Source: Chaetomium olivaceum (Eukaryota > Ascomycota > Sordariomycetes > Sordariales > Chaetomiaceae). From it: a stretch of 64,000 bases of DNA. A model generated the notes under the pieces. The model saw only the letters and a list, made by a program, of their open reading frames with translations, did no database searches and was not told the origin of the DNA. The stretch covers positions 434,001 to 498,000 of the forward strand of contig JAYWVB010000002.1 in the NCBI GenBank assembly GCA_039881045.1. The letters run 5' to 3'. The position numbers were made by a program, and so were the translations under genes. Below, piece after piece: positions 44,760 to 55,483 of the stretch (the stretch's first letter is position 1; every line of letters begins with the position of its first letter).

Positions 44760-46072
44760 TTAAAGTCTAATGACCACCTTGCCCACATGCTTCCCGGACC
44801 ATAGGTAGTCAACAGCCGCTTGCGAGTCCTCAAAGTCGAAGACTTTGGCATCGATCAGCGAGTCTAGGCAGACTTGTCTCTCTTCGAGAAACTTGTTAAG
44901 CGCCTCAAAATCGAGTTTCGAACCAACGGCGATGCCCCTGTGTAAAGAACCCATAGATTAGCACCCTAGTCAGGGAGATGATTAGAACGAATCGGGCCGT
45001 ACTGCAAACGGGCTGTTTTTGCAATCAATGACAATAGTTTCCCCGGATTCCAGTCGGCCGATCTACCCCCCAGAAAGCCCACGACTGAGATGACGCCGTA
45101 CGAGTGCACTAGCGAATCAATATCCGCGGGGATGCCGGGCGGTCCGTTATTGTTCACCACAAAGTCAACGCCCTTGCCGCCCGTTAGCCGCTTCACCTCA
45201 GCCACCTAATCCGGGTGAGTGCGGTAGTTGTAGCCAACGAGATCGGGTGTGCCGAGTTTAGTAACCAAAGCCGCGAGCTTCTCATCCGATGACGACGTGA
45301 TGATGGGCTTGAGACCACCAGCGAGCGCAATCAAGAGAGCAAACATGCTCACGCCACCGGTTCCTACAGCGCTTTTATTAGACATACCCATAGACGGATG
45401 AGTGGTGGAGATCGCAACCCTCACTTGCCTTGAATCAAGATAGATTTTCCCTTGTCCAACGACTCAGGGGCACCAACAGCTTTCCACGCCGTGACGGCAG
45501 CGCAGCCAAGTGTCGCGCCCTACGCAGAGACCCCAGATATCAGCAACCACCCAGTCTTGAACCCCATCACCTTAACACAGGCACCACCACCATCATCACA
45601 CAGAACCAACAACCACTCACCTCCTCCCACGACAAATGTCCTGGCAGCCTCAACAATCCCGCCTCTTGAAACACCGCAAACTCCCTCAGCACCCCATCCA
45701 CCTCCCCACCGGACGTCAAATTCCCCGCCTCCCCAATCTCGCCATCCAAATTCCCCAAATCAAAATTCGGCGTCACCCTATCCCCCACCTTGAACAACCT
45801 CACCCCACCGCCAACCGCAACTACCTCGGCCGAGCAATCCGACGCCGCGATGCCCCCCGGGAGCACGCCGCCGGGGTAGGTGCCGCGCAGCATGAGGGCG
45901 TCGCGGTAGTTGAGCGACACGGCGCGGATGCGGATGAGCACGTCGTGCGTGCCAAGGCCGCCGGGGGGAGGGTGGGCTCGGTGGTGAGTTGGAGGTAGAG
46001 GGGGGTTTGTTCGGTGCCGGTGCCGGGGCTGCGGCGGAAGGCGCGGTGGGTGAGGGGGATGGTGGTCGCCAT
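44760..46072 (-). pseudogene. zinc-type alcohol dehydrogenase-like (MDR) gene, damaged
   Basis: Four exons (46072-45621, 45519-45429, 45363-45003, 44937-44760) give 360 codons of a medium-chain dehydrogenase/reductase of the quinone-reductase/zinc-type ADH-like kind. Visible blocks are DVLIRIRAVSLNYRDALML, GGIAASDCSAEVVAVG, GDRVTPNF, LGCAAVTAWKA, the nucleotide-binding end TGGVSMFALLIA, GGKGVDFVVNN, ISVVGFLGG and SGKHVGKVVIRL. These reductases use NADPH on quinones or enones. Three defects stand out: a G run of six at 45963-45968 where seven are needed (frameshift), a TAG stop at 45206-45208 where Trp is expected before VAEVKRLTGG, and an intron (45364-45428) with a GC rather than GT donor. 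Together these suggest a dying gene, although the frameshift alone could be an error. Confidence 0.75.
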
Positions 46073-48304
46073 TGCGGGCGGTGGTGGCGGGTCGGTTAGG
46101 TGGTTAGAAAGGGGTTGGAAGCTGTCGTTTACTTAAAGGGGGTGCTTGGGATGTTGCGGTAGTTGGGTTATCCGGGATGGTGCTGGAGTGGCTCCGTGGG
46201 TATCGGCTCGGTTCTTATATGTTAGTGTCATTGCGTGGATTGTGACCGGTTTTCAAAGTAATCACTCCCGGTAATTACTCAGCTAGGACCGCCAGTGATT
46301 ACACGGAGAGTTTGCAAAGATTGCGCCATTTGGTTGTTCCGGTTCGCGTGGCCGCGTTTATACTTCGTCTAATTGTCGGGATTTCGGCCTGGAGTCGGAT
46401 GAACTTGGTGATACTGAAAGCCGTGCCAAGAGTTGTCAAGCCCTCTTCTCAGCTTACTTACATAGACATACCTCAGGTTCTTTCCTTTGGAGCCCAACCA
46501 CCCCGCCCCGGGGAGCGGGTGGTTTTCTGGAATAACTTCGGAGTTGCAAGAAGTACACGATCGCCAAGCCGACTTTTCTAGTTTTTGTGCCGCTGGAGCA
46601 AAGAATCACGAGTTATAGGTATGTGTCAACAAGTCGGATCGATGAAGAGCCTGAAGGGCTGAAAGAAAGTAAACAACCAGATGTTATGTAGCACGCCCTC
46701 GTGTATTGGAATTAACTACTATATATCATGTGGACTTCCATGAAGTCACGATTTCCAAATTGTCTTGTTGAAAGACGAATTCTGAGAGACAGAGCGTTGG
46801 CGAGTGACAGATCACCTCACCCTGGCCCCCGAGAACGCGGACAATTGTCTAGAGCTTTATCACGGCAGACTCAGCTAGCTCATCGAGAGATGGTTGTTGG
46901 AAGAATAGTGTTTCCGCCATCCAGCACTGCAAAAGACTGACCGCTCGACTTAGCACTGGTTGCGATACGACCGGATGTGGTCGTTCAAGAAAGCTGGAAT
47001 GGTAAACGAGTCGCCCGCGCTGCTGCCAGTTCTCCCCAGTGCAGTCTCGCCCTTAGTTCCCGGTTATCAGTGATGGCACTCGTAAATGCCAGGTTTGTTT
47101 CAACTCACCTAAAGAAGGTGATGCAGCCCGCACCGCCGCGGACAGAGCCTGCGCGGTCACCTGCGCTGTTGAGGTTCCCTTCTTTAGCCAAAAAAGCCAA
47201 AAGGAGCAGATTTGCTAACAGGGGAAAAGAAAAGGGCATCTAGGTTCGCACCGTATACTTCCGGGGACTGTCATAAGCCTTCGCGCCCCCCCGCCCCCGG
47301 CGGCTTAATAGGAACCGATTCAAGCGTGGATTCTGTTTTGGTTTCAGTGAATGACACATTCCGGGGTTAAACTTCTAGGTAATAAACTCGGCGCCTGAGA
47401 TGCCACATTTGGCTGCCCTTTCCATACATTCAACCCCAGGGAAGGTTTTCGACCGAATGAAGGACAGGCACGTCTCGTTGGTCCAAGACCTGGTTGCATT
47501 TTGGATAGGGGCAAATGTATGTACCATTCCACCAGGTATTCTCAACATCCAGCCCTAAAGCAGAGCATCGTAGATGTGCCCAGTACAAGATGCATGTGAA
47601 AAGCGTGGTGGCGGCTGGAGAAACCACTTTGTCGGGGGGGAAACAGGGTCGCTAGGAGCAATGCAGGCAGGGATAAAGGCACGATAATTGGAGTTGCAGT
47701 TGAGCGGTTGAAATATTGGGAACGACGGAGTATCGCTTCGAGAATTCGTTTAGCCCGGGGGAGAAGAGTTTGCCATTTGTTAGACCCCTGGTCGGCGATT
47801 AACCAAAACACCAAATCTTCGTAGAGAGGGTCGAGTCAGACTCGAGCATTCCCGTTGAAGCCGCGTCACCAGAGTCAAACAGCCAGGGTCGCGTTGACGC
47901 TTGAGTGGGTTCTCCCGGCCATAAGCGCAGCTTTGGTGAGACAGCGATTTCCAGACTGCAATTCCCAAAACGGCAATAATCGAGCGACACTAGCTCCTTT
48001 TGGGCAAGCCTCCAGCTCGTTTAATCAGCTCCCAACATCTTGAAGACAGCGATCGTAGGCGAACTTCGCTCAATTGCTTCTGGTTTAGGAAACGCCTAAT
48101 ACGCCATCAAATCAGCCGCATAACACTTGGCTTGAGAACGCGCCACGATGAGTGTTCCGAACCTGTATATAAGTCGCCAGAGTGTCCCTCCCATGGACCT
48201 AGTGAATCACAGCGATAGAGGAACAGGACCTCCGGTTGCTCCTTGATCCCTATTACCAGACGTTTATCTCTTCCAAGCCTTTCTATACACTATTTCACTT
48301 CACC
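46073..48304. other. 2.2 kb without a supported gene
   Basis: Divergent intergenic space between the MDR gene and the hydrolase. Only short unconvincing frames are seen on both strands. Confidence 0.45.
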
Positions 48305-49594
48305 ATGCTCTTTATCATTTTTGCTGGCATGCTCCTGGGCATGACCCAAGCCGTCGTGGTCACCAGCTATCCAGGCTCGTTCTCAGTCTCGATGACAGTC
48401 AGAGCCTTGACAGACCAGACGCGAACAGACCCTTTCAACAATAAGCATAAGCGGCAGGTGCTATTGTCAATCTTTTCGCCCTTCTCAAACACCACCAACT
48501 GCTCCCAAGAAGTCATTCCGTACATGCCGCCGGCCACGTCGGCCTCATACGGACCTCTCTCCCAGTCGGCAGGGTTGCCTGCGACCCTCTTTGATTCGTT
48601 TCAGCTGGACTTCTGCAAGCCAAGTAAAGGATGCCGCGTGATGAACGAGAAGTCACTACGTTTTCCTTTAATTCTCTTCTCTCCCGGACTTGGAGAGTCC
48701 CGGCTCCTCTACAGCACCACAGCCAAGTCAATTGCAGCTCAGGGCTACATCGTGGCAACAATGGACCACCCTTACGATGCCGATGTGGTGGAATTCCCTG
48801 ATGGTTCTGTGGCCCGGAGGAATTGGACCCAGGGCATGGAGCAACAGCTAACTGAGGTGAGCCAACCCTTTCAGCAAAACACCACACCGTGACCTCTTCC
48901 ATCGTTGAGATAACGGTAAAGTAACAAGAACACTTGCTCACACATCTTTCAGATCCGCGCGGCCGACATATCCTTTACCCTCTCTCAACTCCGCCACCTC
49001 ACCACCTCCCACCGCTTACACCGAGACCTGCCCACGGCCCAAATCGACTTCACGCGTGTCACCGCAATGGGGCACTCGGTAGGCGGCGCAGCCGCCGCCC
49101 AGGCTCTGCAACAGGACCGGCGCATACGCGGTGCCATCAACCTCGACGGCCGGCTGTTTAGCCCGGTCCTCGAGTCATCGTCCTCCCAGAGGCGGGGAGC
49201 GGGGAAGGCGGTCGTCAACGGCCGGCCTTTCTTACTCCTCGGCCGGGAGAAGCACGCAGACGAGGACCCGACGTGGAACCAGTTCTGGCGTAGTATTCTG
49301 CGGGGAGGCAAGCCAGCGCAGCCGGCGGCGATGCTAGCGGTGGCGGGGACGACGCACTCTTCGTTTACGGACCTGCCAGCATTGATTGAGGCGCTGGGGT
49401 TGTCGGATGAGGACCAGTCTCGCGTTGAGGGGATGTTGGGTGTCGTTAGAGGGGCGAGGATGCAGCGGATTCTGGCGGAGCTGTCGTCTTCCTTTTTTAC
49501 GGGAGCATTTGAAGGGGATTATCGGCAGTTGGCGGAGACAGTGGGTGGGTTGGAGGAGGTGTCGGTGAAAAATAGCACGCTCAAGGTTGTGTAA
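48305..49594 (+). CDS. secreted PAF-acetylhydrolase-like alpha/beta hydrolase
   Basis: Two exons (48305-48856 and 48953-49594, intron 96 nt) give 397 residues and an intact frame. The start at 48305 opens with a signal peptide (LFIIFAGMLLGMTQAVVV), which favours it over the in-frame ATG at 48236. The alpha/beta-hydrolase order is clear: PLILFSPGLGESRLLYSTTA (oxyanion region), IVATMDHPYDADVVEFPDG, the nucleophile elbow GHSVGG with Ser226, acid Asp249 in INLDG, and His319 in GTTHSSFTDLP. This is the plasma PAF acetylhydrolase (PLA2 group VII) fold. Fungal members cleave short acyl chains or lipid esters; the natural substrate is unknown. Several N-linked sequons (NTT, NCS, NWT) fit secretion. 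Confidence 0.88.
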
Positions 49595-49846
49595 GGCTGT
49601 CAGTCCGCTTCACACAATGGGCTGACAATCACCTGCTGGCTTGTTAGTTGGTCTTTTAGAAGCGTACAGTACGGCTCAACTTCATGGTGTAGTCTGCGTC
49701 TCTCTGTCGATTAAACGTGATTTCTCTCATTTGTCATGTAGAAGGTTGTGCTGTGGTCTCCAGGCTCAAGTTGCAAACTGCCTATTAACTCATGATCCAT
49801 ATATCACTGGAACGTCACCCCGAGCGTTGCTATCAACTCAGCGCCT
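49595..49846. other. convergent 3' gap
   Basis: Space between the ends of two converging genes. No other feature is seen. Confidence 0.4.
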
Positions 49847-51297
49847 TTATAGTCTCGAACGATATTCGTAAATAACTCTGCCACTCGGGTTCAGTCGATC
49901 AAGCTCGCTGTTAAACAGTGATTTTCCGCGGTTCTCGAGGAACCAGCGGGGATCAGCCTTATCCAGCAGCAAGCTATAATGTGCCAAAATAAACAGAGCC
50001 ATCGGATGTTCGCGGGCAAGTAGCTGGATGAATTCCTGGGATATTTGCAACGGCCACACGCGAACGACATCCCAGGCGTTAAACTCTCCCATCCTCGTCA
50101 GGCTCGCCATCTCTATGGCTGATCCCAACCGGCACGCGGCCTCTCGACAGGCTGCTGCATCATGCCCATCCTCATCAGTCCCCGTGGACACAAAACTGAG
50201 CAGGTGTGTCGGCACAGCGGAGTCCGTTACATTATGTTCTAGGGCGTCGGTCTCCCAGGAACTAACGAGCCGGTTCAGCGGGCCGGCTTCTATGCAGTCC
50301 CACAGGTCGCATACCAGCACACAGATATTGCGAACGAAATACAGCCACGAACAAAGCATGTCGGGATCTGGGCTTGATATATTGACAAGTAGCAGGCGCT
50401 CGTCTGTGTTGTTGGAAGCGAAGGAGTTGATGACGAGTAGATGGCAGAACGCCAGAATAGAATGACAATTGCTCTCGGTGATGTGCTCAATAGCGTGCCT
50501 GAACAGCGGCATGGCGATGTCTTGATGGCTATGGCCGCGCACGAGGTAGTTAATGTCCGATGAGGGTTGTGAGCCAGGTGAAGAGCGGAGCAGGCTAGCA
50601 GAGCGTGCATCAGGAAGGGGCGCTCGCAGGCCATCTCGGGGATTACCCGCTGCCAGATGTCTAGGGTCCCGTGCGTGTCAACGAGTGATAGGCTTGTGGA
50701 TGTGACATAGTGGTGGAACAGTTGCTGGTCGAGGCTATCCAGGCGGCTCACGACGGTTGCGAGCTTAGCATCTTGCGGTGCGGTCTGCTAATACACGTGG
50801 GCATGAGTGAATACATCCGGTTGGCGTTAGGGACGTAGAGACCATACCTTGGTGAACCGGCGGTTCGGGTCGGTAAAGTAGTGCAGGAGATTGCCTTTGA
50901 AGAACGTCTGCAGTGGCGTAGGACGCCAATTTTTGTTGGCATTTCCATGTCTTCCGTGAACAGACAGCCAGTGCTTCTGCATTCGCTTGGTGGAAGCGCA
51001 AAGAAAACCACAGCCTGTCGCAGCAATGCATTGGAGCCCATCAAGAACTGGAAGTGGGCCGACAGCGAACTCGCTAATACCAGCTTGGATCACGGATTGC
51101 GGATCTGCAAGCTTGAAGCGTGATGCATAATCCACGTATGGCCGCCGGTGTGATCTGTAAATACGATGGATTTCCTTGAGATGGCGCCCAATGCCGGTCG
51201 GCTGGATGGCGTAGCGACACGCCTTGCAAATGAGAACCCTATAGGTTGGGTGAAATTGCAATAGCTGCTCCGGAGATGGGGTTTCAGTCAACCTCAT
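49847..51297 (-). CDS. zinc-finger plus UPC2-like transcription regulator, one frameshift
   Basis: Two exons (51297-50848 and 50787-49847, intron 60 nt) give about 463 residues if one missing base near 50565-50573 is restored. The N-terminal part has two Cys/His finger-like sites: LICKACRYAIQPTGIGRHL with a following EIHRIY, and GCGFLCASTKRMQKHWLSVHG, as in OrsD-type (DUF3505) fungal proteins. The C-terminal half is the fungal transcription-factor domain of the sterol-uptake-control (UPC2-like) group: LDIWQRVIPEMACERPFLMHALLACSALHL, HSHQDIAMPLFRHAIEHI, then WLYFVRNICVLVCDLWDCIEAGPL. It would act in the nucleus. The start is uncertain; an upstream in-frame ATG lies at 51393. It is divergent from an SDR gene, with an 18 bp direct repeat in between. 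Confidence 0.78.
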
Positions 51298-51793
51298 GGT
51301 CAGACGGAGATGAGTTGTGTGGAAGGGCCTGGCACCTGAGGTTCTGTGACCCATGAAGAAGTAGAACAGCACCTCCGGTTCTTTGCCAAACAAATGCGGC
51401 CCATTTCAACCAGCGGGCGAAGCTTGGCAATTCAAAGGATCATCTGCCCACTTCTGGCATGCGGAGTGTAAACCTCCAATGGGATACAAGACATTGTGTG
51501 GGCCGCCACGAAACCGACGGTGCCGTTCCCGCTACTGCAGCATCGCGTAAGTTCGTTCGCAGGGGTATCTGAACCGACGGTGCCGTTCCTAGATGCTTAT
51601 GCTAGCAGGTTATCTCCGTGAGACTTTCTGTGGACGTTCAACATGTTAGCGGACATACGATTCTGAAGGCCGAACAGCCTCTCAGAGTCTCTACATGTAG
51701 GTCGTTTATCCTTTAAAGGCCCAGTCACGGAAGCACCATGAGTCGACCAAGTGATCAGTTCGCCACAAGTCAATTCTCTAGACGATTACTACC
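51298..51793. promoter_or_regulatory. divergent promoter of regulator and SDR genes
   Basis: About 500 bp between two divergent starts. It contains two perfect copies of an 18 bp word listed separately. Control of both genes from here, perhaps by the regulator itself, is an inference from the layout. Confidence 0.5.
51512..51589 (+). promoter_or_regulatory. 18 bp direct repeat AACCGACGGTGCCGTTCC
   Basis: Identical copies at 51512-51529 and 51572-51589, with starts 60 bp apart, in the regulator/SDR intergenic region. Each holds CGG-TG-CCG, an inverted CGG pair of the kind bound by fungal zinc regulators. Confidence 0.7.
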
Positions 51794-52747
51794 ATGACAT
51801 TGTCACGCTCTATCATTGTGACAGGCGGCACTGTGGGCCTCGGGTACCAAGCAGCCCTAAACATCGCCAAAGCACACCCTGACTACCTGGTCGTCCTCTC
51901 CTCACGATCCGACTCCAACCACGCTGCCGATATCATCAACAAAGCCTTGGGGCAAAAGAACACCATCTACATCCCCCTCGACCTCTCAAATCTATCTAAC
52001 GTCCGCGAATATGTCAAAGAATGGGCCGTCAAGGGCTACCCTCCGATACAAAGCCTCTTGCTCAATGCAACACTGCAGTTCCCCGGCGCCTTGACCAAGA
52101 CACCCAGCGGTCTTGAAGCTACCTTTGCGGTTAGCCATGGCGGCCATGCTCTGCTTTTCCATCTTCTGCACCCGTACCTGGCGGAGAGAGCTCGCATCGT
52201 CGTCACTTCCAGCGGCGTGCATGACCCGGCACAGAAATCAGGTCTTCCCGATGCAATCTACACTTCTGCTGAGGACCTCGCCCACCTGCCTCCCTCAATG
52301 GTCGACGTACCAGGCCGCCAGCGCTACGCCAGCAGCAAGCTCGCCAACGTGCTTTGGACATATGCGCTGAGCCAGCGCCTAGAGGGACGTTCTATCACGG
52401 TCACCGCCATGGACCCAGGTATGATGCCCGGCACCCACCTCGCGCGGGAGGGAAGCGGTATCGAAAGGTTCCCGTGGTACCGCGTGTTGCCGCGTATCCT
52501 GCCGCTGCTGCGCATGCTGGTGAACCAGAACATTCACACGGCGGCGGAATCGGGTGCGGCGCTTGCGCGTCTAGCCATAGGGCCGGATGTTGAGGGGGTC
52601 TCGGGGAAGTATTTTAAGGGGCTGAGAGAGATTCCCTCGAGCAAGGACAGATATGTGAAGGATAAGCAGGATGATCTATGGCAGTGGACGGTCAATTACG
52701 TCGCCGAAAACCCCGAGGAGGCGAGTAGGTTTAATGAGCTCAGGTAG
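51794..52747 (+). CDS. short-chain dehydrogenase/reductase
   Basis: A single exon of 317 residues with an intact frame. It is a classical-like SDR with the nucleotide-binding TGGTVGLG at residues 10-17, ASSRSDSN after beta-2, the LDLSN block, an LLLNAT stretch in place of NNAG at about 88-93, IVVTSS with the catalytic Ser near 139-140, and YASSK with Tyr178 and Lys182. Thr11-type and Arg38-type positions are compatible with NADP. The family members nearest by feel are retinol-dehydrogenase or oxidoreductase-like fungal SDRs; the substrate is unknown. Its divergent neighbour is a zinc-finger/UPC2-like regulator that may control it, and a damaged 2OG dioxygenase follows downstream, which together would suit a small oxidative catabolic or secondary-metabolite module. 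Confidence 0.88.
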   Translation: MTLSRSIIVTGGTVGLGYQAALNIAKAHPDYLVVLSSRSDSNHAADIINKALGQKNTIYIPLDLSNLSNVREYVKEWAVKGYPPIQSLLLNATLQFPGALTKTPSGLEATFAVSHGGHALLFHLLHPYLAERARIVVTSSGVHDPAQKSGLPDAIYTSAEDLAHLPPSMVDVPGRQRYASSKLANVLWTYALSQRLEGRSITVTAMDPGMMPGTHLAREGSGIERFPWYRVLPRILPLLRMLVNQNIHTAAESGAALARLAIGPDVEGVSGKYFKGLREIPSSKDRYVKDKQDDLWQWTVNYVAENPEEASRFNELR

Positions 52748-53796
52748 ATCGAGGCGCGGAGGTTCGTGCATCCGAGTGCTTTCATGCATGTAACTCATGC
52801 GCACGTTTCCTACCGTAGTAGCCTATGTATATGTACATAGCCATTACCTTGTATCATCAGACCACTCTTTACCGTGGCAATTGCGTGTTATTGATGTGAA
52901 GGTTCAATGATGAGTCGCTGAAATGCAGAATATATATTAAGGAAGCGATGACGGAACGCTTTGTTTCATTCACCAGGATTTCCCTCCAGAGTTCTTACAG
53001 GAACGATTAGATACTATAGTATCGACTACAACATCGCGTATAATCGGCTGATATACGTGGCGTTATAGCTCGTAGTGGACATATCGCTCACCAGGAAGGC
53101 CAGGTGGCTTAGCTCCTTAGGCCGTATAGTTAACCCACTTGGCGATATCAAACATAGTTAATGTTGCTAGATACATTATCATTACTATTTCCTACACTGA
53201 TATGCCCATGGGCGCGCCGGTCTTTCTACCCATAAATACAAAGGAAACCGTACCAGATAGGCCAACAAAACCATAGAATGACGTCCAATAGAGCGCCTAG
53301 TCCCCCACCGGGCTGGACCCTCCACAGTTGCTCTATCTCTGGGGAACCGTTCTTCCGATGCGAGGCAGACCCGTTCAGGGACTTCTGTATCCAATACCTG
53401 TTGGCGCACAAGAGATCCAGCAGCCACTGCACATCCACGCCAAGTTCCTGTGGGGCTGGATGAGGCGCGCTTTTGTACGTGTAACGGTGCAGATTCCAGC
53501 AGGTCGTCACGCCTCAAACCTCCCTCGTTGTGGTTGTTCAGACCGTCTTGATGAAAACGGCGAATGTATCGGCATCTTGAGGCATCATTCAGAAGAGTCG
53601 GGTCGGCGGTTGAAAGGCGGCCAACAGGAACCCATTGAGCTCTCTGCTGGAACAGTACTAAATCAAGAGACTGAGAGTGTAAGCTTTGATGAGTGGCTCT
53701 TCGGGGACTGTCTCCCACACAGGGGCAGGTACCATGATCTCTACAACATAATTGCGATAAAGAGGGTTGAGGGAGTAATATTTCAAGTAGCTGTAG
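52748..53796. other. mostly uninterpretable, may hold N-terminal exons of the dioxygenase
   Basis: A plus-strand frame from 53328 with SVSFDEWLFGDCLPHRGRY could be an upstream exon of the damaged gene that follows, but I cannot confirm it. Long opposite-strand frames here have no recognised motif. Confidence 0.35.
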
Positions 53797-54316
53797 GGCG
53801 AAGGCGACAAGGAATACTTCGCGGGAGTCCTTCGGGCAATCGACCGCGGCATTGGCGTCCATGCGGATTTCGCTCCTTACGAGGCCGCTGGTTGGGACGT
53901 CGGCAACATTGCTGCTCAACTCACGGGAACATCCTATTCAACAAAGTGCCCGGCGGTGACACGCTCATCTACGACAGGGTGTGGCAGGCTCCGGATGATG
54001 ACCTGGCCTGGCACAAGGAGTTTCCGGAGACTCGTACGATCCTCAAATGCTCCAGGGCCATCCGTTTAAGGCCATGAAGTCCGTGCCAGGCGACTTGACG
54101 TTTTTCAACCCGAGGTGTGTAGATGACTCGAGATCATCTTTTCCCGACCTTGGGGCTCTGAGCTAATACAACATCCACAGGAACTTCCATGAGGTCAAAG
54201 CCTGTGACACCTCCAGATACTATCCGGTCCCCGCCGCCCGCTTCACTGTGAGTTCATTAGTGGGCTTCTTGCCTGGCCGTGGATCACAGTCCGGCACCTT
54301 AGTTCTCTGGTCCTGA
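53797..54316 (+). pseudogene. 2OG-Fe(II) dioxygenase-like gene fragment, frameshifted
   Basis: Only a C-terminal portion is readable. After a CTGTAG acceptor at 53796 comes EYFAGVLRAIDRGIGVHADF, with the HxD iron-binding pair (HAD), then GGDTLIYDRVWQAPDDD, MKSVPGDLTFFNPR, an intron with a GTGTGT donor near 54114, and NFHEVKACD, which supplies the distal His of the iron triad and precedes RYYPVPAARFTVSSLVGFLP up to the stop at 54314-54316. Joining these needs one extra base near 53924 and one near 54031. The N-terminal part is missing or unrecognised. Enzymes of this kind hydroxylate or desaturate using 2-oxoglutarate. It sits downstream of the SDR gene. The loss of the N-terminus and two lesions argue for a pseudogene, but errors could explain the lesions. 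Confidence 0.5.
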
Positions 54317-54583
54317 ATGGTAGACTGGCTGTGGGTTGAAGAAAAATAAAAAAAAGATCAAATTTGTAGTCCGTCAAGAATAAGGAAGAGCCGCCGGGGG
54401 ACAGAAGAGAAAACACCGTTTCTAGCGAATATTTATCGGGTGAATAAATGCAAACCACAGCTTCGCCCGGAAGAGATATAGATATGAAGAGTTTTAGCCA
54501 TGACTTATACAGCAAGCAAGATATTTGGATCACGAACAACAGACTCAAAGCCACGTAGGATTGTTTTGCCTCAATCCGAACGC

Positions 54584-55393
54584 TCAGGGCAAGGAGTAGC
54601 TAACCCTACTCATCCCCTTAGCCCTGCCTACCTTCTTGACCACCGTTTTACCACACAGCCGCGTACTGTCGACATGCGTTCCCCCGCAAGGATATGTCTC
54701 AGCCCCAACAATCCTCACCACCCTGAACTTCTCACCCTCCTCCATCCCCATGGCAATCCGGTCGGGAATCAGTCTCTCCATCCCATTCCTTTTGAAATCG
54801 TCCTCATCCCACCACTCAATTTCGACCTGCATGTCCCTCTCGATATACTCATCCACCTTCTTCTGAATCGCCTCCTTCCACTTCCCCTCAATCAGACCCT
54901 GGAACTCACACGCCGCCGAGTCCGGGAAGTGCGACGCCTTGGTCTCGTCGAAGTTGTCAACCTCCTTCTCCACGAGATGCTTCACCGCGGCGCCCAGCAC
55001 ATGGCCGGCGGTATGATACCGGGAGTAAAGCAGGCGCTTCTCGGTGTCGATATTCTGCGCGACTGTGTCGCCCGGTTTAAAAAGGGCAGAGGGGTTGGAA
55101 AACCGTCCGAAGTGTAAGACTTCGCCCTGGGCGGTGGCGCTCGTGCGGACCATGTGCACGTCAAACTGGGCCCTGGGGGAGTTGGTCATGGTGCCGACGT
55201 CCGACGGCTGGCCGCCGCCTTGGGGATGGAAGATGGTGGAGTCGGTGACCACGACGTGGTCATCATCTGTCGCTTGCTTGAAGAGAATACGGTTGGGCTC
55301 CTCAAGGGATGCGACCGTTCTGACGGCCATGACGGTAGCTTGGAGCGTCGACAGGTGGCCATTGCGCTGGAAAGCTAGGTAGGTCCGCTGCAT
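54584..55393 (-). CDS. AlaX-type alanyl-tRNA editing protein
   Basis: A single exon of 269 residues from 55393, or 299 from an in-frame ATG at 55483; I prefer 55393 because the family starts near MQRTYLAFQRNGHLS. This is a free-standing relative of the AlaRS editing domain. The hallmark FHPQGGGQPSD appears at about residues 55-65, the HTAGH zinc-binding pair is at 127-131, and YPCGGTHV is near the C-terminus. These give the HxxxH...CxxxH set used to bind zinc. AlaX proteins deacylate Ser-tRNA(Ala), and some forms act on Gly-tRNA(Ala), in the cytosol to prevent mistranslation. There is no mitochondrial signal that I can see. The frame is intact. It ends next to the dioxygenase remnant and starts toward the pseudokinase gene. 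Confidence 0.9.
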   Translation of the reverse strand: MQRTYLAFQRNGHLSTLQATVMAVRTVASLEEPNRILFKQATDDDHVVVTDSTIFHPQGGGQPSDVGTMTNSPRAQFDVHMVRTSATAQGEVLHFGRFSNPSALFKPGDTVAQNIDTEKRLLYSRYHTAGHVLGAAVKHLVEKEVDNFDETKASHFPDSAACEFQGLIEGKWKEAIQKKVDEYIERDMQVEIEWWDEDDFKRNGMERLIPDRIAMGMEEGEKFRVVRIVGAETYPCGGTHVDSTRLCGKTVVKKVGRAKGMSRVSYSLP

Positions 55394-55483
55394 CGTGACC
55401 GGGTAAGGAGGTAGGTGCGTAGTGCGAGTGTAAGTGGACGCGATCGTTGGTGCCGTTAAGGGGACGGTGAAGAGTTGGTTCAA

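Noticed and set aside
53185..53919. 244-residue minus-strand frame opposite the dioxygenase remnant
   Set aside because: Compared with wax-synthase and other membrane families by eye, it shows no convincing motif, while the plus strand has HxD...H iron-site blocks.
49847..54316. possible secondary-metabolite gene cluster (regulator, SDR, dioxygenase)
   Set aside because: No polyketide synthase, peptide synthetase, terpene cyclase or other backbone gene within the window; two of three genes are damaged.
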